This document shows positions 25,201 through 36,500 of a stretch of DNA of 64,000 nt, one piece after another (the first letter of the stretch is position 1; each line of letters opens with the position of its first letter). A model generated the notes under the pieces. That model worked only from the letters and a program-made list of their open reading frames with translations. It was not told the origin of the DNA and searched no databases. Made by a program: the position numbers and the translations under genes. Source of the stretch: Castanea sativa (lineage: Eukaryota; Streptophyta; Magnoliopsida; Fagales; Fagaceae). The stretch spans positions 5,662,945-5,726,944 of the forward strand of contig NC_134015.1 in the NCBI RefSeq assembly GCF_040712315.1, in the 5' to 3' direction.

Positions 25201-25664
25201 CTATGCAACCAAAGAAGTTAATACCGAGAAACCGTACACCATCAAAACGTTGAGAGGAAAGGAAAACAAAAAATTATACGAGGCATGGTAGCTAAAGCTG
25301 ATATCTCATATTTGAGCACTAAAGTTGAGGTTAGCTAAGAAAAATAAAGACAAACAACACCTATGCAAATATACAAGTTTATGACACAGAATCAACTTAC
25401 CAGATTCCTAAGAAAAGGTTCCAAGAAGTTTCCATTCAGCAGCTCAGTGATGATATTTTTGAAAGCACTGCACAAAAGAACACACAAAACCCACATTCAG
25501 AAACCAGTAAAACATTGAGAAAAGCAACAAACACAAACGCCAAAACATCCACATCATAAAATAAATAAATAAAACTAAACCAACCAAGCCTGGAGTGCTT
25601 GTCTGCGCTTGGACCTTTCAAAGTCATCACCGCCCTTCCCGTTAAGACGCCTCTTCTCCACCAT
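22234..25664 (-). CDS. CBP60: CBP60-family calmodulin-binding transcription regulator, 561 residues
   Basis: CBP60 proteins are plant-specific DNA-binding regulators, several of which control salicylic-acid immunity and bind calmodulin. Minus-strand exons are 25664-25585, 25467-25401, 24664-24612, 24292-23802, 23604-23444, 23339-23136, 23053-22882 and 22691-22234. All junctions are GT..AG and phases close to a TAG stop at 22234. The conserved domain spans about residues 75-350. Its hallmarks are [85 protein letters not shown] and GAFHQRL. The N terminus (residues 1-67) has the usual KRRQAL segment and an EEVQQAFLPVLQPSLR helix. The C terminus carries KASWCKIRAAVKWG (residues 525-538) followed by RRGVAARR, the Trp- and Lys/Arg-rich calmodulin-binding segment of the canonical members. 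CBP60g and SARD1 differ at this end, so this is more likely a CBP60a-f type protein. The exact paralogue is not resolved. Confidence 0.95.
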
Positions 25665-28279
25665 CAAAGACGATCAATTAAGACTCAACTTCTAAAAGCA
25701 CAAACTCAAAAACCCAAGAGCAACCCAGAAACTGAAAGAACTATGGTGTTTACAACAAAACTAGATTGACATATTCTCAAACCATAAAACTCAAAAACCC
25801 AAGAGTAGCACAAAAACTGAAAGTGCTACGGTATTTATTAAAAACACTAGATTAATCATACTATTAAAGCCTAACAGTTAAGAGCACAAGAGTAACCAAA
25901 AAACCTTCAACAAGCCATTCTATTTATACACCAGACTAACCATAGAGGGAAGGTACAAGGAAGTTTCATTTAAAAAAAAAAATTCAAACTTTGTAAGTGA
26001 CGCGGTATAATCCTTAAAAGTCAAGGCGATTTTATCCCTTGAAAAGATTAAATCAACAAGAAAGGTTTATATTAAATTATTCATGGAGAAAGTCTATAAA
26101 CATTATAAAAAAAAATGATAAAAATTTCACATCCTTAACTCACAAGTTAAATAATATTAGTGATGAGTAGAGATGAAAACTATTAAAAACTTGTCAATTA
26201 CTCCCCTATGCACAAAGTGCTTGGAAGTTTAGGGAAGGAAGGGTTCGAGTTACAAAGTTAGCAGCATATTATAATTATCGCTAAAAAATTAAACTATTGT
26301 GAAAATTGTTGTGTACGATAGCTTGCTTATTATCGATGTAGTTTCAAATTTTCTTAAAGATGAGTCAAGATAAAAACCATTAAAAACTTGCAATTCAACT
26401 ATGGTGAAAATTGATGTTAATTGTAACATTGCTTGATATGGTTTCAAATTTTCTTAGGAAACTAAAGTCTACAGAGTAGCATCAGCTTTGAACAGAATGA
26501 GAGTTTGATCATTAAAAGGTACAAAGTTGGAGATTCTAACACTTTGGTATTATTCTGTTTATCGAAAAAAAAACACACCGTTATTATTCTATAACTTTGG
26601 TATTATTCTAACTAAAAAAAACAAAACAACCGCGTAATGATTGAAAAGTACATTAACCGTATAAACCATGATGCTAAAAGATGCTACAGATTAATGTATG
26701 ATTTTTCAGACAAAGAGAGAGCAAGAAAACACGGTGAACTGACGCGTACTTGTAATTAAATGGTGACAAAAATTCTATATAGAAAACATAGATATTAGAT
26801 ACGCGTTTATTTGTAGTTTGTAGAGTGTGACGGGCCTGACGGCAAAGAAATTGGACACTCTACAGTTCAAACAAAGTTACACTTCGAAAGCAATATTTAT
26901 GATTGAACTTAAAACAACGCAGTTTCAAGTGAAATTCTTTGCAATGTCATTGGAATTTAAGTGCAGAAAGTTAAGTGTCTTTTTAATGAGAAAGTAACAT
27001 GTGTCTCTAGTTTACAGGCCCCATAGGTAGGAGTGGAACCCATAGGTTAACGTGTGTTTTATGAGTAATTTTAATACCATATTAAAAGTCATAAGTTATT
27101 ACACATTCATATTCTAAGTACGTTTCTTCTCCAAAAAAAAAAAACTATTTGAGTCGTGATAGATTCTAGTTGGCTACTTGTCAATTTAATATGGACTAAT
27201 CGGTTTTTTTTTTTTACTACTTACAATCACAGTTTGTCCCGTGAATAATTGTAGCAAAAATTGTATTTTTTTATGTGGTCAATGGTCATAAAATTTTTGG
27301 ACTTTTTTATTTAGGTTTGTTTTGCTATGGCATATTAATATATTATGGGGGCGTTGGTAAGGGTATATAGTGAAATTTAATGTACCAAATTCGTTGTAAA
27401 CTCATATTTCTCTCGTTATAGAATTTTCAGCCGTCCATTCTTATGGATATAGGCATACCATTAAACTGTATAAATCTTTATGTTAATTTTCTCTTTATTT
27501 TCACTAAAACCACTAAGAATAGAACTTTTATATAAATATATATACGCAAAACCAAAAGTCTTGTAGTTCAACTGACATTTATTTATCTAATGAAAACGTT
27601 CAGGATTCAATTCCCCCTCCCTATTCTGTCTATCAAATTCTATATAGAGAGCAAATAAAAAAAAGTTTATAGTAGGTGCATGATGCAGATGCACATAATC
27701 ATTAATGAACATGTGCAAGTTTATAACCATTGAATGGTAGGTTTACTTCAAGATCTTTCAGGTTGCTATAGTTTGTCACTATCTTTGTCTCTCCAACCTA
27801 TAAAGAAATGGGTTTTCTTTAATGGGAAAGCAAAGAAGAATTGGCTACGCTTTAAATTTCGGTGAAAGGTCCTGATCAAAAAGATCGTACTGGTTGAGTT
27901 ATAACTTTCTGGCTATAATTTTTGGTGTTTTTAGTCAATACTCATCATCTTATGGTCACTAGGCGTGCTGGGGATTACATGTTCCTTCCATGAAGTTTCC
28001 AGCACCAAACAGTTTTTCCACAAACCCAGTTTTTCCAGGAAAATGCTTCAACTTCTCTTTTCCATTATTTTTATTTTTTGCTTTTACTTTTTCCCCAAAG
28101 ATTGGAAAACTTTCAAACCTCACTAAACAGAAGTATACAGTCTAGTCAGAACCCAAAGTATTACTATTATTATTTTTTTATAAACTTTTTCTAATTCCAT
28201 ATTATAATAGTTCTTAAATCTAATAAAAAATATATTCCAAACGAATAAAGATAGTGTCGTGACCGTCGTCAAATCGACT
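25665..28279. other. CBP60 upstream region and intergenic DNA
   Basis: The segment just upstream holds a diverged direct repeat: cccaagagcaacccagaaac with ctgaaag at about 25713 and cccaagagtagcacaaaaac with ctgaaag at about 25798. A second pair, near 26160 and 26360, shares gatgaaaactattaaaaact. A 9 bp inverted repeat, gtagagtgt..acactctac, lies at 26819-26861. A SINE-like segment is near 27548-27660. No gene is seen. Confidence 0.55.
27548..27660 (+). mobile_element. Possible tRNA-derived SINE remnant
   Basis: Box-A-like aagtcttgtagttcaactga is followed by box-B-like ggattcaattccccctccc. This arrangement matches a tRNA-type internal promoter, but no cloverleaf is present. Ends are uncertain. 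Confidence 0.45.
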
Positions 28280-28985
28280 GATACGACCAATTCCATGGTT
28301 TTAAGTTTTATCAAGCCATGTTTCTAAAAAAAAAAGTTTTATTTTGTTTTATTTTTTTGATAATTAAAAAAAAGTTTTATCTAGCCCTTGTAAAACTTCC
28401 CCTAACATTTTCTTTTTAATTTTTAATAGTTTTCAATGCTTATGTTTGTGTTTAATAAGTTCAATTAATCATGTGATTAAAAGAAAAGAAAAGTGTGTGT
28501 GATGCTTGGTGCGTACGAGACTCACTTACAAAGCTCCAATAGTTGAAATGGCCAACATTTTTTCTTTTCTTTTGAACATGTTTAAAATCAAAATTACATG
28601 AGATGAAGGAACATATATAGAGACAGAGTTATATAAGATGAGAGTTTGAGCAATGTCATATAGTATGAGTTTGTATATATTATATTGTAGGACTTACATT
28701 CGACCAATTCCATGGCTTTTAGTATAATCTAGCCTTTGTATTTTCACCTAACATTAAAAAAAATAAAAAATAAATTACTTTTCAATGCTTTTGTTTGTGA
28801 TTAAGAACTTCAATTTAATCATGGTCAACTAAACAAATGTGTGTGTGAGATGCTTGGTGCGTACAAGACTCACTTAACTAGACTCCAATAATTAAAAATG
28901 GCAAACATTTTTTCTTTTCTTTTAAACACGTTTTTTAAAATAAAAACTACATCATGAGAAGTGGACAGGTAGAGTTAGAGCACTA
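28280..28985. repeat. Diverged tandem duplication, unit about 350-420 bp
   Basis: Two blocks share ccaattccatgg (28289 and 28707), ttttcaatgctt (28430 and 28781) and gatgcttggtgcgtac (about 28501 and 28849). They also share the following segments gactcactta and aacattttttcttttctttt. Indels make the offset vary. There is no coding capacity. Confidence 0.6.
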
Positions 28986-30473
28986 GCATCAAGCAAGGGG
29001 CAGAACTAAGTGCAACGTAGTGGGGACAAAGCCCCCCAAAATTACTAAAACATGATTTTTAATAGGTAAAATTTGAGACAAAATTTAGTTTTTTAAGACT
29101 TAAGCCCCCCAAACCAAAAATATTGGATCCCCCACCTATGATTTGTCCTTGTCCCCCTCCCAATAAGACTAAATTTTGTAAAACTTTCTCCATCCCCCTC
29201 CTAAGTCCCAACAAGTTAGTAAGAGGTTAGTTTTATTTTTTTTAGCAATAGATTCCTTTAGAAACTTCATCACCTTCACTACCACTTTTTTTAACTTCAT
29301 TTTCCTTACTAGCCACCCAAAAAATCTCTCATCATTAGCTTAAGCTCTCTTCAATATCTATCTTTGGTTACCAATACCCTTTAAAAGAGGCCAAAGTAAA
29401 AATGGTATTGGTAACATAGTGTTCTCTAGCAAAATTAACAGGCTAGTCACCATAGATTTTTTTTGAGAGGTATAAAACTCCTCCTCTCATTTTTCATTTC
29501 TATTTATTTATCTTATGGTTTATGATTTTATTTTCTTTCCTTTAATTTATTTTACCCAATTGATAGGTTTTATTTGCTATTTTGAATTCTATATTGGCTT
29601 CTACTCAAATTGTCTTTGTATTTGACATTTGGAAAAACCAATCTTGAATATGTGTAATACATGTCTATAACAAATTAAAAAATTTGTGTATATTATGTAG
29701 AGTTTAGAAAGATGTAAAGTTTTCAAAAAGATAATCTTGTAGATATATAAATTTTGTATACAATAAATAAATAAATATATTTTACCTTGGAATTAAAATT
29801 TTATGACTTAAAAATATAAAAACTAATGTACAAAGATATATATATATATGCATACATACATATATATATATGTATGTATGTATGTGTATATATACGTACG
29901 AATGTGATACTTTGAGTTTTTCTTGAATTATAAACTAATACGATAGTTCGTTCTTGGCCCCTCCAAACAAAAATTCTTATTTCGCCCCTAACATCAAGTA
30001 TTGTAAAAGAAAAAAAAAACTATTTTGTCATATCAAAAATGTACTTTTTTTTATTTTAACATATCACTATATATCACATATTCCATTTTTTTTACCACTT
30101 TATTTATATTTTATTATTTTGTTAATATATTGTTCTTGCTTTATTAGAGGCATTCAGTCAATATTCAAGGGGTGAGAGAATGAGTCTGGCGGTGAGATGA
30201 TGAGTGGCTGTGAAAGAGAGAGAGTATGAGGGTGAGAGGATGAGTGGTTGTGAGAGAAAGAAGTAAAGATATCTTACTAGAGGAGAGAGAAAGGTGATTA
30301 AAAAATACACAAAAAAAACAAATAGAACATATGACCGACCCGTGCCATAGATAGAACTATACTATAGCAAATGCCAAATATTTTTGGCATTTGACACATC
30401 TCATGAGGGTTGGTTTTTGGTGTGTCAAATACCAAAAATTTAACATTTAACACACCTTATACCAATGCTCTTA
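28975..30473. mobile_element. MITE with agagcactagcatca ends, interrupted by a hAT-like element
   Basis: The left end agagcactagcatcaag is roughly mirrored by the right end ataccaatgctctt (complement aagagcattggtat). The interior near the right end contains a second mirror, gccaaatatttttggcattt, and repeated ggtgagaggatgagtggttg phrases at 30150-30250. The span is split by the insertion at 28994-29990, so the original element was about 500 bp. Confidence 0.55.
28994..29990. mobile_element. hAT-like non-autonomous element with 8 bp target duplication
   Basis: The left end caaggggcagaac and the right end ttcgccccta are imperfect inverted repeats. The flanks are gcatcaag (28986-28993) and acatcaag (29991-29998), a match at seven of eight bases, as expected for hAT. 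A relative with clearer ends lies at 51189-51969. No transposase is encoded. A (ta/tg) microsatellite lies inside at about 29838-29890. Confidence 0.65.
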
Positions 30474-31127
30474 TATAACATGAGATAAGATTCATATATT
30501 CCTATTATGTGTAGAAGTTCTACAAATTGCAAATCATGATTTTTTGTCACTACTTATCAAACCCAAAAAAAAAAAAAAAAGTTTGTTACTAACACTTCTC
30601 TGTTTAATGTTTAGTGGTTGATTTTTCCCCATCTCTTGTGATGTTTGATTTAATACAAAGATTCAGAAGATTGTACTTTTCTAGCGTGTTAAGTTTTTTT
30701 TCTTGGTTTTTATTTTGCTTGAAAATTAAATTGAATAAAAATACATTTTTACTTGTACCTAAAAAAAAAAAAAACTTTAAAAAGGTTCTAATCAAATAAT
30801 TTTTTAAAAAAAAAAACAAATTAACACAAACATTTTACCTGATAGTAATAATTTGGAGGGGTATGTTGTATGCAAAAGAAGCAGGAGATAATTTTCGCAT
30901 AATTAGAGGAAATTTAATAAAGGTGAATTGGCATAATATTCTTTTAATTTAATTTTTAAAAAAAAAAACATTTTGGAGCACTGTTAAAGTTATTTGTGGT
31001 AATAACTTTAACAATTTTGAACATTGAATCCTAGACAAATTTTATTATAAAAAATTAAAGCAATATTCTGCCTATATTCATATGCGCCAATAAACAGTGA
31101 TGTTGGGCTTTTAGCAGTGGGCGAGAG

Positions 31128-31430
31128 AGCGAGAGCCCAAATAACTTGAGAGCCTGAGACTAGTCATTTGATGCTTCAAAGTTCAAAGCAATATTTTTAC
31201 GGCGACAATAAAGATAACAAAACGGAATGTCCCTTGAAATTTACTTCCGAGAATTTTTACGGCGATAAAACAGAGTATTGTCGCTTCTATATAACAGTTC
31301 ATAACGCTCTTTGCAAAAATATTTTACAATGGCCACGCATTTTCGCCTCGACAACTTCTAGCCTCTATAAACACATCCATTGCGTCCGAAAGGTATTTAT
31401 AGACTTAGTTTCTAACTTTTTGTTAATGTG
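31128..31430 (+). promoter_or_regulatory. Orphan promoter-like segment with no downstream gene
   Basis: A short island of higher GC and CpG content contains attttTacggcga twice (31194 and 31254). It also has TATA-like boxes ctatataac (31288) and cctctataaac (31362). Then comes atccattgcgtccgaaag with a consensus donor gtattt at 31392. Nothing downstream continues as an exon, so this may be the 5' end of a lost or truncated gene. The 87-codon frame across it has no known domain. Confidence 0.3.
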
Positions 31431-31931
31431 AACTTTTCGGGGGAAAAAAAAAAAACTGACGACTTTGTTAGAAAGAACTAATTATATCAGCTAGAAGTAT
31501 AGAATGAAAAAGTGGTAAAACACTTTCATTCATACAGCATAATCCAAGATATTAATAGAATACCTAGCCAGACTTTTTATTAAGGTGAACTACTTCATCT
31601 TTTAAATGTCTTTAAAAAAATTAAAATTTTTTTTACTAAGTTTTATTATAAAAGATATATCATATACTAATATGATAATATAATAAAAGTTGAATTTTAG
31701 AAATCGTAGCTATTTTCTTCCTGTGAAAAGTGGCTACACTCTTATTAACTGTTAATTTTAGGGTCTGTTTGGATTGAGGAGGAAGAGAGGAAAAGTGAAG
31801 GGGAATAGAGTATAATTGGCTAAAAATAGGTTAATTTTGGACCTATTCTTATTTACTCTAATCTAGTCCTCCTTTCTCCCCATCAATTAAAAATGGACTA
31901 TTAGTAATTTTCTTATAAATTTTTATGATAT

Positions 31932-32047
31932 ACTAGTACCATGCCTCGTGCAATGCACGGCTTAGTTAGAAAATATATGTGAATATACCAAACTATTTTC
32001 ATATAAACTTATAATGTAGTAATGCATTGCACGGAATATCCACTAGT
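31932..32047. mobile_element. Short inverted-repeat element, actagt ends
   Basis: The left end actagtaccatgcctcgtgc continues to aatgcacgg. The right end aatgcattgcacgg runs on to atccactagt, its approximate complement. The length is only 116 bp. The class is unknown. Confidence 0.45.
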
Positions 32048-32614
32048 ACTTAATAATGTAAGTAACTTTCTTGAATTCTTTTTCCTCCCTTCATTTTCAA
32101 TATCTTTCTCTGACAAAAAAAAAAAGTGTCTGTATTTATTCATATGACTACTTTTATTTTTTATGCCTATTAAATGTAATATATTCTTAGCTTCTTATGA
32201 TTATAGTTAAATTATTGAAAAAAATAAAAACTACATTGCATTTATTTTCAAGACGTAAAGTTTTTCATAATCTTTTCATTATTGTTGAGATGGTATGGTG
32301 TTAAAAAAAAAAATTATGTCAGTAATAAAGTAACATTAAAATGATCTTGTTTCAATCAGAATTTAATGAAAATCACATCATGCACACACATGGGTAATAT
32401 AGAATTTGAATGCTCTTGGCGTTGGCAACCCTTCAAACGAATGAGAGAGAAAAAAGCTTGAAAATGCATGCTTAATGTGCTGGTTAAAATGCAATTTTAC
32501 ACTATTACTCATATGAAAGAGAATGCTCACACTCACAAAACTTTGAGGCATTTTGAAGCTTGAATCTCTTATCCATCGCTCAATTATTTTAGCCTGTCCC
32601 TATGACTCTCATAG

Positions 32615-32868
32615 GGTCCGTTTGGATAGAACTTATTGCTAAAAATTGAAAACACTGTAGCAAAATAATTTTTAAATGTGTGAATAGCAATGCGGGACTC
32701 ATTTTTAATAAAAAAATTTGATAAAAAGTACGTGAACAGTGTGCGCACAGTACGAGCACAGTGTGCGCACAGTACGCGCACTGCACAAATATCCCCCACA
32801 GCTGCAGCAGAAACAAAAAAAAAAAAGCAAAACGTGAACGCAGCAAATATAATCTGAATCCAAACACC
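32615..32868. mobile_element. hAT-like MITE with 7 bp direct repeat CTCATAG
   Basis: It begins ggtccgtttggat and ends atccaaacacc, inverted repeats with one mismatch. Ctcatag flanks both ends (32608-32614 and 32869-32875). The interior holds a gtgcgcacagtac repeat that creates spurious cysteine-rich frames on the minus strand. It is related to 50281-50486 through attgtagcaaaataattttt and aaatgtgtgaatag. Confidence 0.8.
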
Positions 32869-34444
32869 CTCATAGTCTCATTCTCACTACTTTGCTTTTT
32901 AAATTTGTTTTCCTTTTAAATGAAAACCCTAAAAGCCTAATTTTTGTTTTTGTTTTTGTTTTGTATCAATTCTCTAGGGTTTGTTCTTAATTTTTGAATA
33001 ATAAACCTTGGCAATGGTGTCATTGCCAAGATCAAGACAAAGACAGAACGAATCCTTCATGAATTGAAAATTTTAAATTTGTGTTAAGGTAATGTAACCT
33101 TTCAGTAACATTGGAATGGGGAGTCATGGGAATAAAATTGTGTTAAGGTAATGTAAGGATCTATTAAATTATGCTCTTCTTTTCCAATAATTCAATAGTT
33201 AAGAGAGAAAGAATTTGAACATAATGCGTTTCTATCGGAAATAATAGAAAATAACAGTTCAATAAAGATGAGAAAATAACGGTTGAATAATGATGGGTGA
33301 ATGAAGAAGACAATCAAATTCAAATTCCAAAGAAACTTCTTTTTGTGAGAAATTATTAACATTTTTGAGAGGATAACTGATCTCCCAACCAATAATAAAA
33401 TGTCATATGTTAAAACAATGCGGACTCAGCTTCCTAAATGGCAAAGAAAAAACCAAACTCTTGTTAAACCCAAATTACATACTGTTTGAAGTTTTTACAC
33501 CCAAATTCATTTTACTTATTTTGATCATTTTGAACTAAATTTCACAAATACAAATCATCTCATTACTTGCTTTGTCAGATTGGTTGAGATGGTTATCCAA
33601 ATACTACCATTGCAACTAAGCATGGCTCGTCTAGGTATCCTACAAAGGCTTATTCATCTTTTTCTTCTTGTATTTTCTCTCTATCTAGTTATGATCGTGT
33701 TATGTTTTTTTCTCTATCTAGTTTATATGTTAGTGCCCTCTAGCTATTTGAAAAGTCCACAATGAAAAATTAGTACAAGAAACTCTTAGATATATGTGGT
33801 TTCGTTCTCTTAATTTGATTTATAAATATGACGCCCTCTAGCTATTTGATAAAAACCTAAAATGTGAAACAAAGTAGAAAATGAAATTAACTCTTATATA
33901 GTTAGATACGGCATATTTGCCTTGCCCCAGTTGTTAGCTTAGTGTTCTATGACTTCTGTCTAATGCATAGACTGAACCCAACAAGAAATCCACCATAAGC
34001 AAGTGATCAATTATATAATGGACTTTTGAGTAAAGCACTAGCATGGTTTTTGTGGTAAGTTATTGTAACAAAATCCCATAGAATTATAATAGAAGAGGAA
34101 ATATATGAATGTTTAACCCTGGGTGTCATTATGACAATGTTTGTAATGTGCTACCCTTTGTTAAATTTGATCTTACCAAATCTGTGTCTAATCTCCCTCA
34201 AGGACTCATCATTTTATATCCAGCGGTGTATAGATAAGTGGATTGTTGAATCAGTCCTGTATATGTAATGCTAGACCTTGATATATATCTACCCCATATG
34301 TTTTATTGTGTATCCCAAATTGATATTTACTCTCAATTATTATTTTTTGTATGCCTTTCTTTATTAGTTTTGTTTGTTTATTTGTATCAACGGTTATCAC
34401 TTTGCCAATAATAATTGAAAATGTCTTTCTTTCTAATTGTGCAG

Positions 34445-34513
34445 GATGCTAACTCAAATGGGTTTGGACAATTAATCCTAAACAAGAGTGATTCGATATT
34501 TGAAGATTTTTGA
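34445..34513 (+). other. Exon-like segment inside the 3 kb element
   Basis: After a good acceptor (ctttctaattgtgcag) the frame reads DANSNGFGQLILNKSDSIFE, then DF and a stop at 34511-34513. No upstream exon was found and the peptide is not recognised. It could be a captured gene fragment or chance. Confidence 0.25.
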
Positions 34514-34533
34514 AAAGTATTCAAGTTAGAAGA

Positions 34534-35061
34534 TGAAGAGGATGAAAAATATAAGACGGATCTTTCCTCCGTCCTAGGTGGACGGAATTGGTGTAGACGG
34601 ATTAATACCGTGGCTATACGTATACGACGGTTCCGATTATTGAGTACCCGTCTGTTATTTAATTAATTGTAAATCCATAGCTATTTGCCACATGATGTGT
34701 TTGACTTGACTTTGCTTTATCTCCACACAAGCGTGTACGCCTGGAATTCTTGCATTACACGTTCGACCATAATAAGAAGACTCCTATATGGAAAAGGGCT
34801 CAAGAAGGAAGTAGAATCCTAAAGGGAAAGGAAATTTTACGCCAATATAAATACCCCAGAAACCCTAGTATCAAGGTACGCACGATTATCTCAACTCTGG
34901 CATTCTAGGACTGAAGAATAAAGCTCTAACTTGACTTTCAGAGGGTTTTTGGCTGGCACCACACCGGTGCTATCTTTTAGGTCCTCTTTTTTCATCTTTT
35001 GCAGGTGTTGCTTTGGTGAGAGGAGTGCTTGCGACTTACTGGTGATTTTTCGGCAAGATCA
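34534..35061 (+). mobile_element. Solo LTR with 5 bp target duplication GAAGA
   Basis: It begins TGAAGAGGATGAAAA and ends ttcggcaagatca. It is flanked by gaaga at 34529-34533 and 35062-35066. It shares with 60300-60988 the segments acacgttcgaccat (acacgttcaacctt there), tatctcaactct, gagggtttttggc, ggcaccacaccggtgct and gcaggtgttgctt. A TATA-like caatataaatacccc lies at about 34841, giving plus orientation. No internal region follows. Confidence 0.88.
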
Positions 35062-36500
35062 GAAGATTACTCAAGTTTGGATTGATGATTGTAGTGAAAG
35101 TTACAAGAAATATTAGTGTATTGGAAGGCAATGAAATAGAAGGTTAATCAAGTTTGTATTGATGATCGGAGGAGTGAAAGTCTTTTGTATTTTGAAGGCA
35201 ATGAAAATAGGTCTATTTAGAATTTTGTGAAAGGAAATGTTCTGTACATACATTTTTCCACCTTTTATTTTGTTATGTTTCCTCATAATCTAATAAGATA
35301 TTGTATTCTTCGACATTGTTACTCATTCAATTGTATAGAACCAATACTAACGAAAAATATTTTCTCTTCAAATAATGCTTGTAAGCAATGTTTTTTTTTT
35401 TTTTGAACTTGTGTTGTGGTGTTTAATTGGGTAGGGTATATTAATTTCTTTCACAGGTATTTTAATTTGAATCATACCCATTGTATAACAGGTTATTGAA
35501 GTGAGTGTAATATTTGTAATGCCAAATCAATTCACTAGCCTTATTCTTTATGTATGACTTTAATGCTACGGTGTTTTCATTGCTATAACAGTGTTTTTAT
35601 TATAGTTATTTTTTAATTTTTAAGATGAACGAGCACCTTGTTCCATTGAATCCATCAAAATAGGATAATTTGCAGGGAGCTTATTCATTTACAACACACT
35701 ATCTTTAATCCCTAGAACCCCAATTCAATTAATCCATTTTGAATACGGCTAAGGTAATAACCAGGCACAACTTACTACACTGTTAAAAGCATTTTACAGG
35801 CAATACATATCATTGACAAACTTTTTCCTATTTGTTTGGATAAAAGAGAAATTTTATTATAAAAACAAGCAAAATTTACAATGACATTCAAAATTCCAAA
35901 CACCAAAACAAAATCAACCCCTCAAACACAAATCAGTTGCAAATACTAACCTACTAAGTACTAATTTCTGCAAATACCCCAACCTTCTAATAAATCAAAA
36001 ACATTACAATTCCAAATTAAAGCAAATATTCCAAACCTCAAAAGTACATCACAATATCACATTAGAACCAATGCTCAAAGCTCACGGCAAACCCATAACC
36101 GAATATAACAATTGCAATCTTTGATTCAAAACTTGACATCAATCTTTGCTAGGTTAAATTTATTTGTGTTTTTCTGCTTAATTCTTTTTAACTAGAGTTA
36201 AATTTAGGTGGTTAAATCTAACATGGGCTGGTTTTTGCTTTGCCATTTAGGAAGTCGAGTCAGCATTATTTTAGATAGGTGTCCTTTTATTATTGATTGG
36301 GACTACTTGGGTGGATCAGGTGCTAATAATTTCTCCCTCTTTGCACTATATGACAACTGTCATAAACTTATAATCTAACATTTTTAACATTATTATCTAT
36401 TCCTTGTTAGCATTAACTCCTCCACCATTATTTGCATTGTTATTGCCAATGGAACCTATCTTTATAGAAAAGATGACAAAATGGTGTTTATGTTAATTTA

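Larger units (their letters stand above)
30474..33346. other. Intergenic DNA with small elements, no gene seen
   Basis: Contents not listed separately are poly(A/T) tracts, a MITE-like fragment at about 31760-31890 (gggtctgtttggattgagga) and a 9 bp stem hairpin at 33008-33031 (cttggcaat..attgccaag). No supported gene. Confidence 0.55.
33347..36335. mobile_element. Long terminal-inverted-repeat element, about 3 kb, with a nested LTR
   Basis: The left end gagaaattattaac, followed by ccaaccaataataaaa and cttcctaaatggcaaag, is mirrored on the opposite strand at 36335-36220 by gagaaattattagca, ccaatcaataataaaa and cttcctaaatggcaaag. Arms are therefore about 120 bp. The length of arms and the ga-start suggest a Mutator-like element, but the 9 bp flanks match at only about six positions. 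No transposase is recognisable. A solo LTR at 34534-35061 is nested inside. A second feature is a diverged 75 bp direct repeat at 35072-35215 (tcaagtttggattgatgatt against tcaagtttgtattgatgatc). Confidence 0.65.

Noticed and set aside
32584..32873. Cysteine-rich small proteins on the minus strand (CAHCARTVRT-like)
   Set aside because: They translate the gtgcgcacagtac repeats inside a MITE with clear target duplication.
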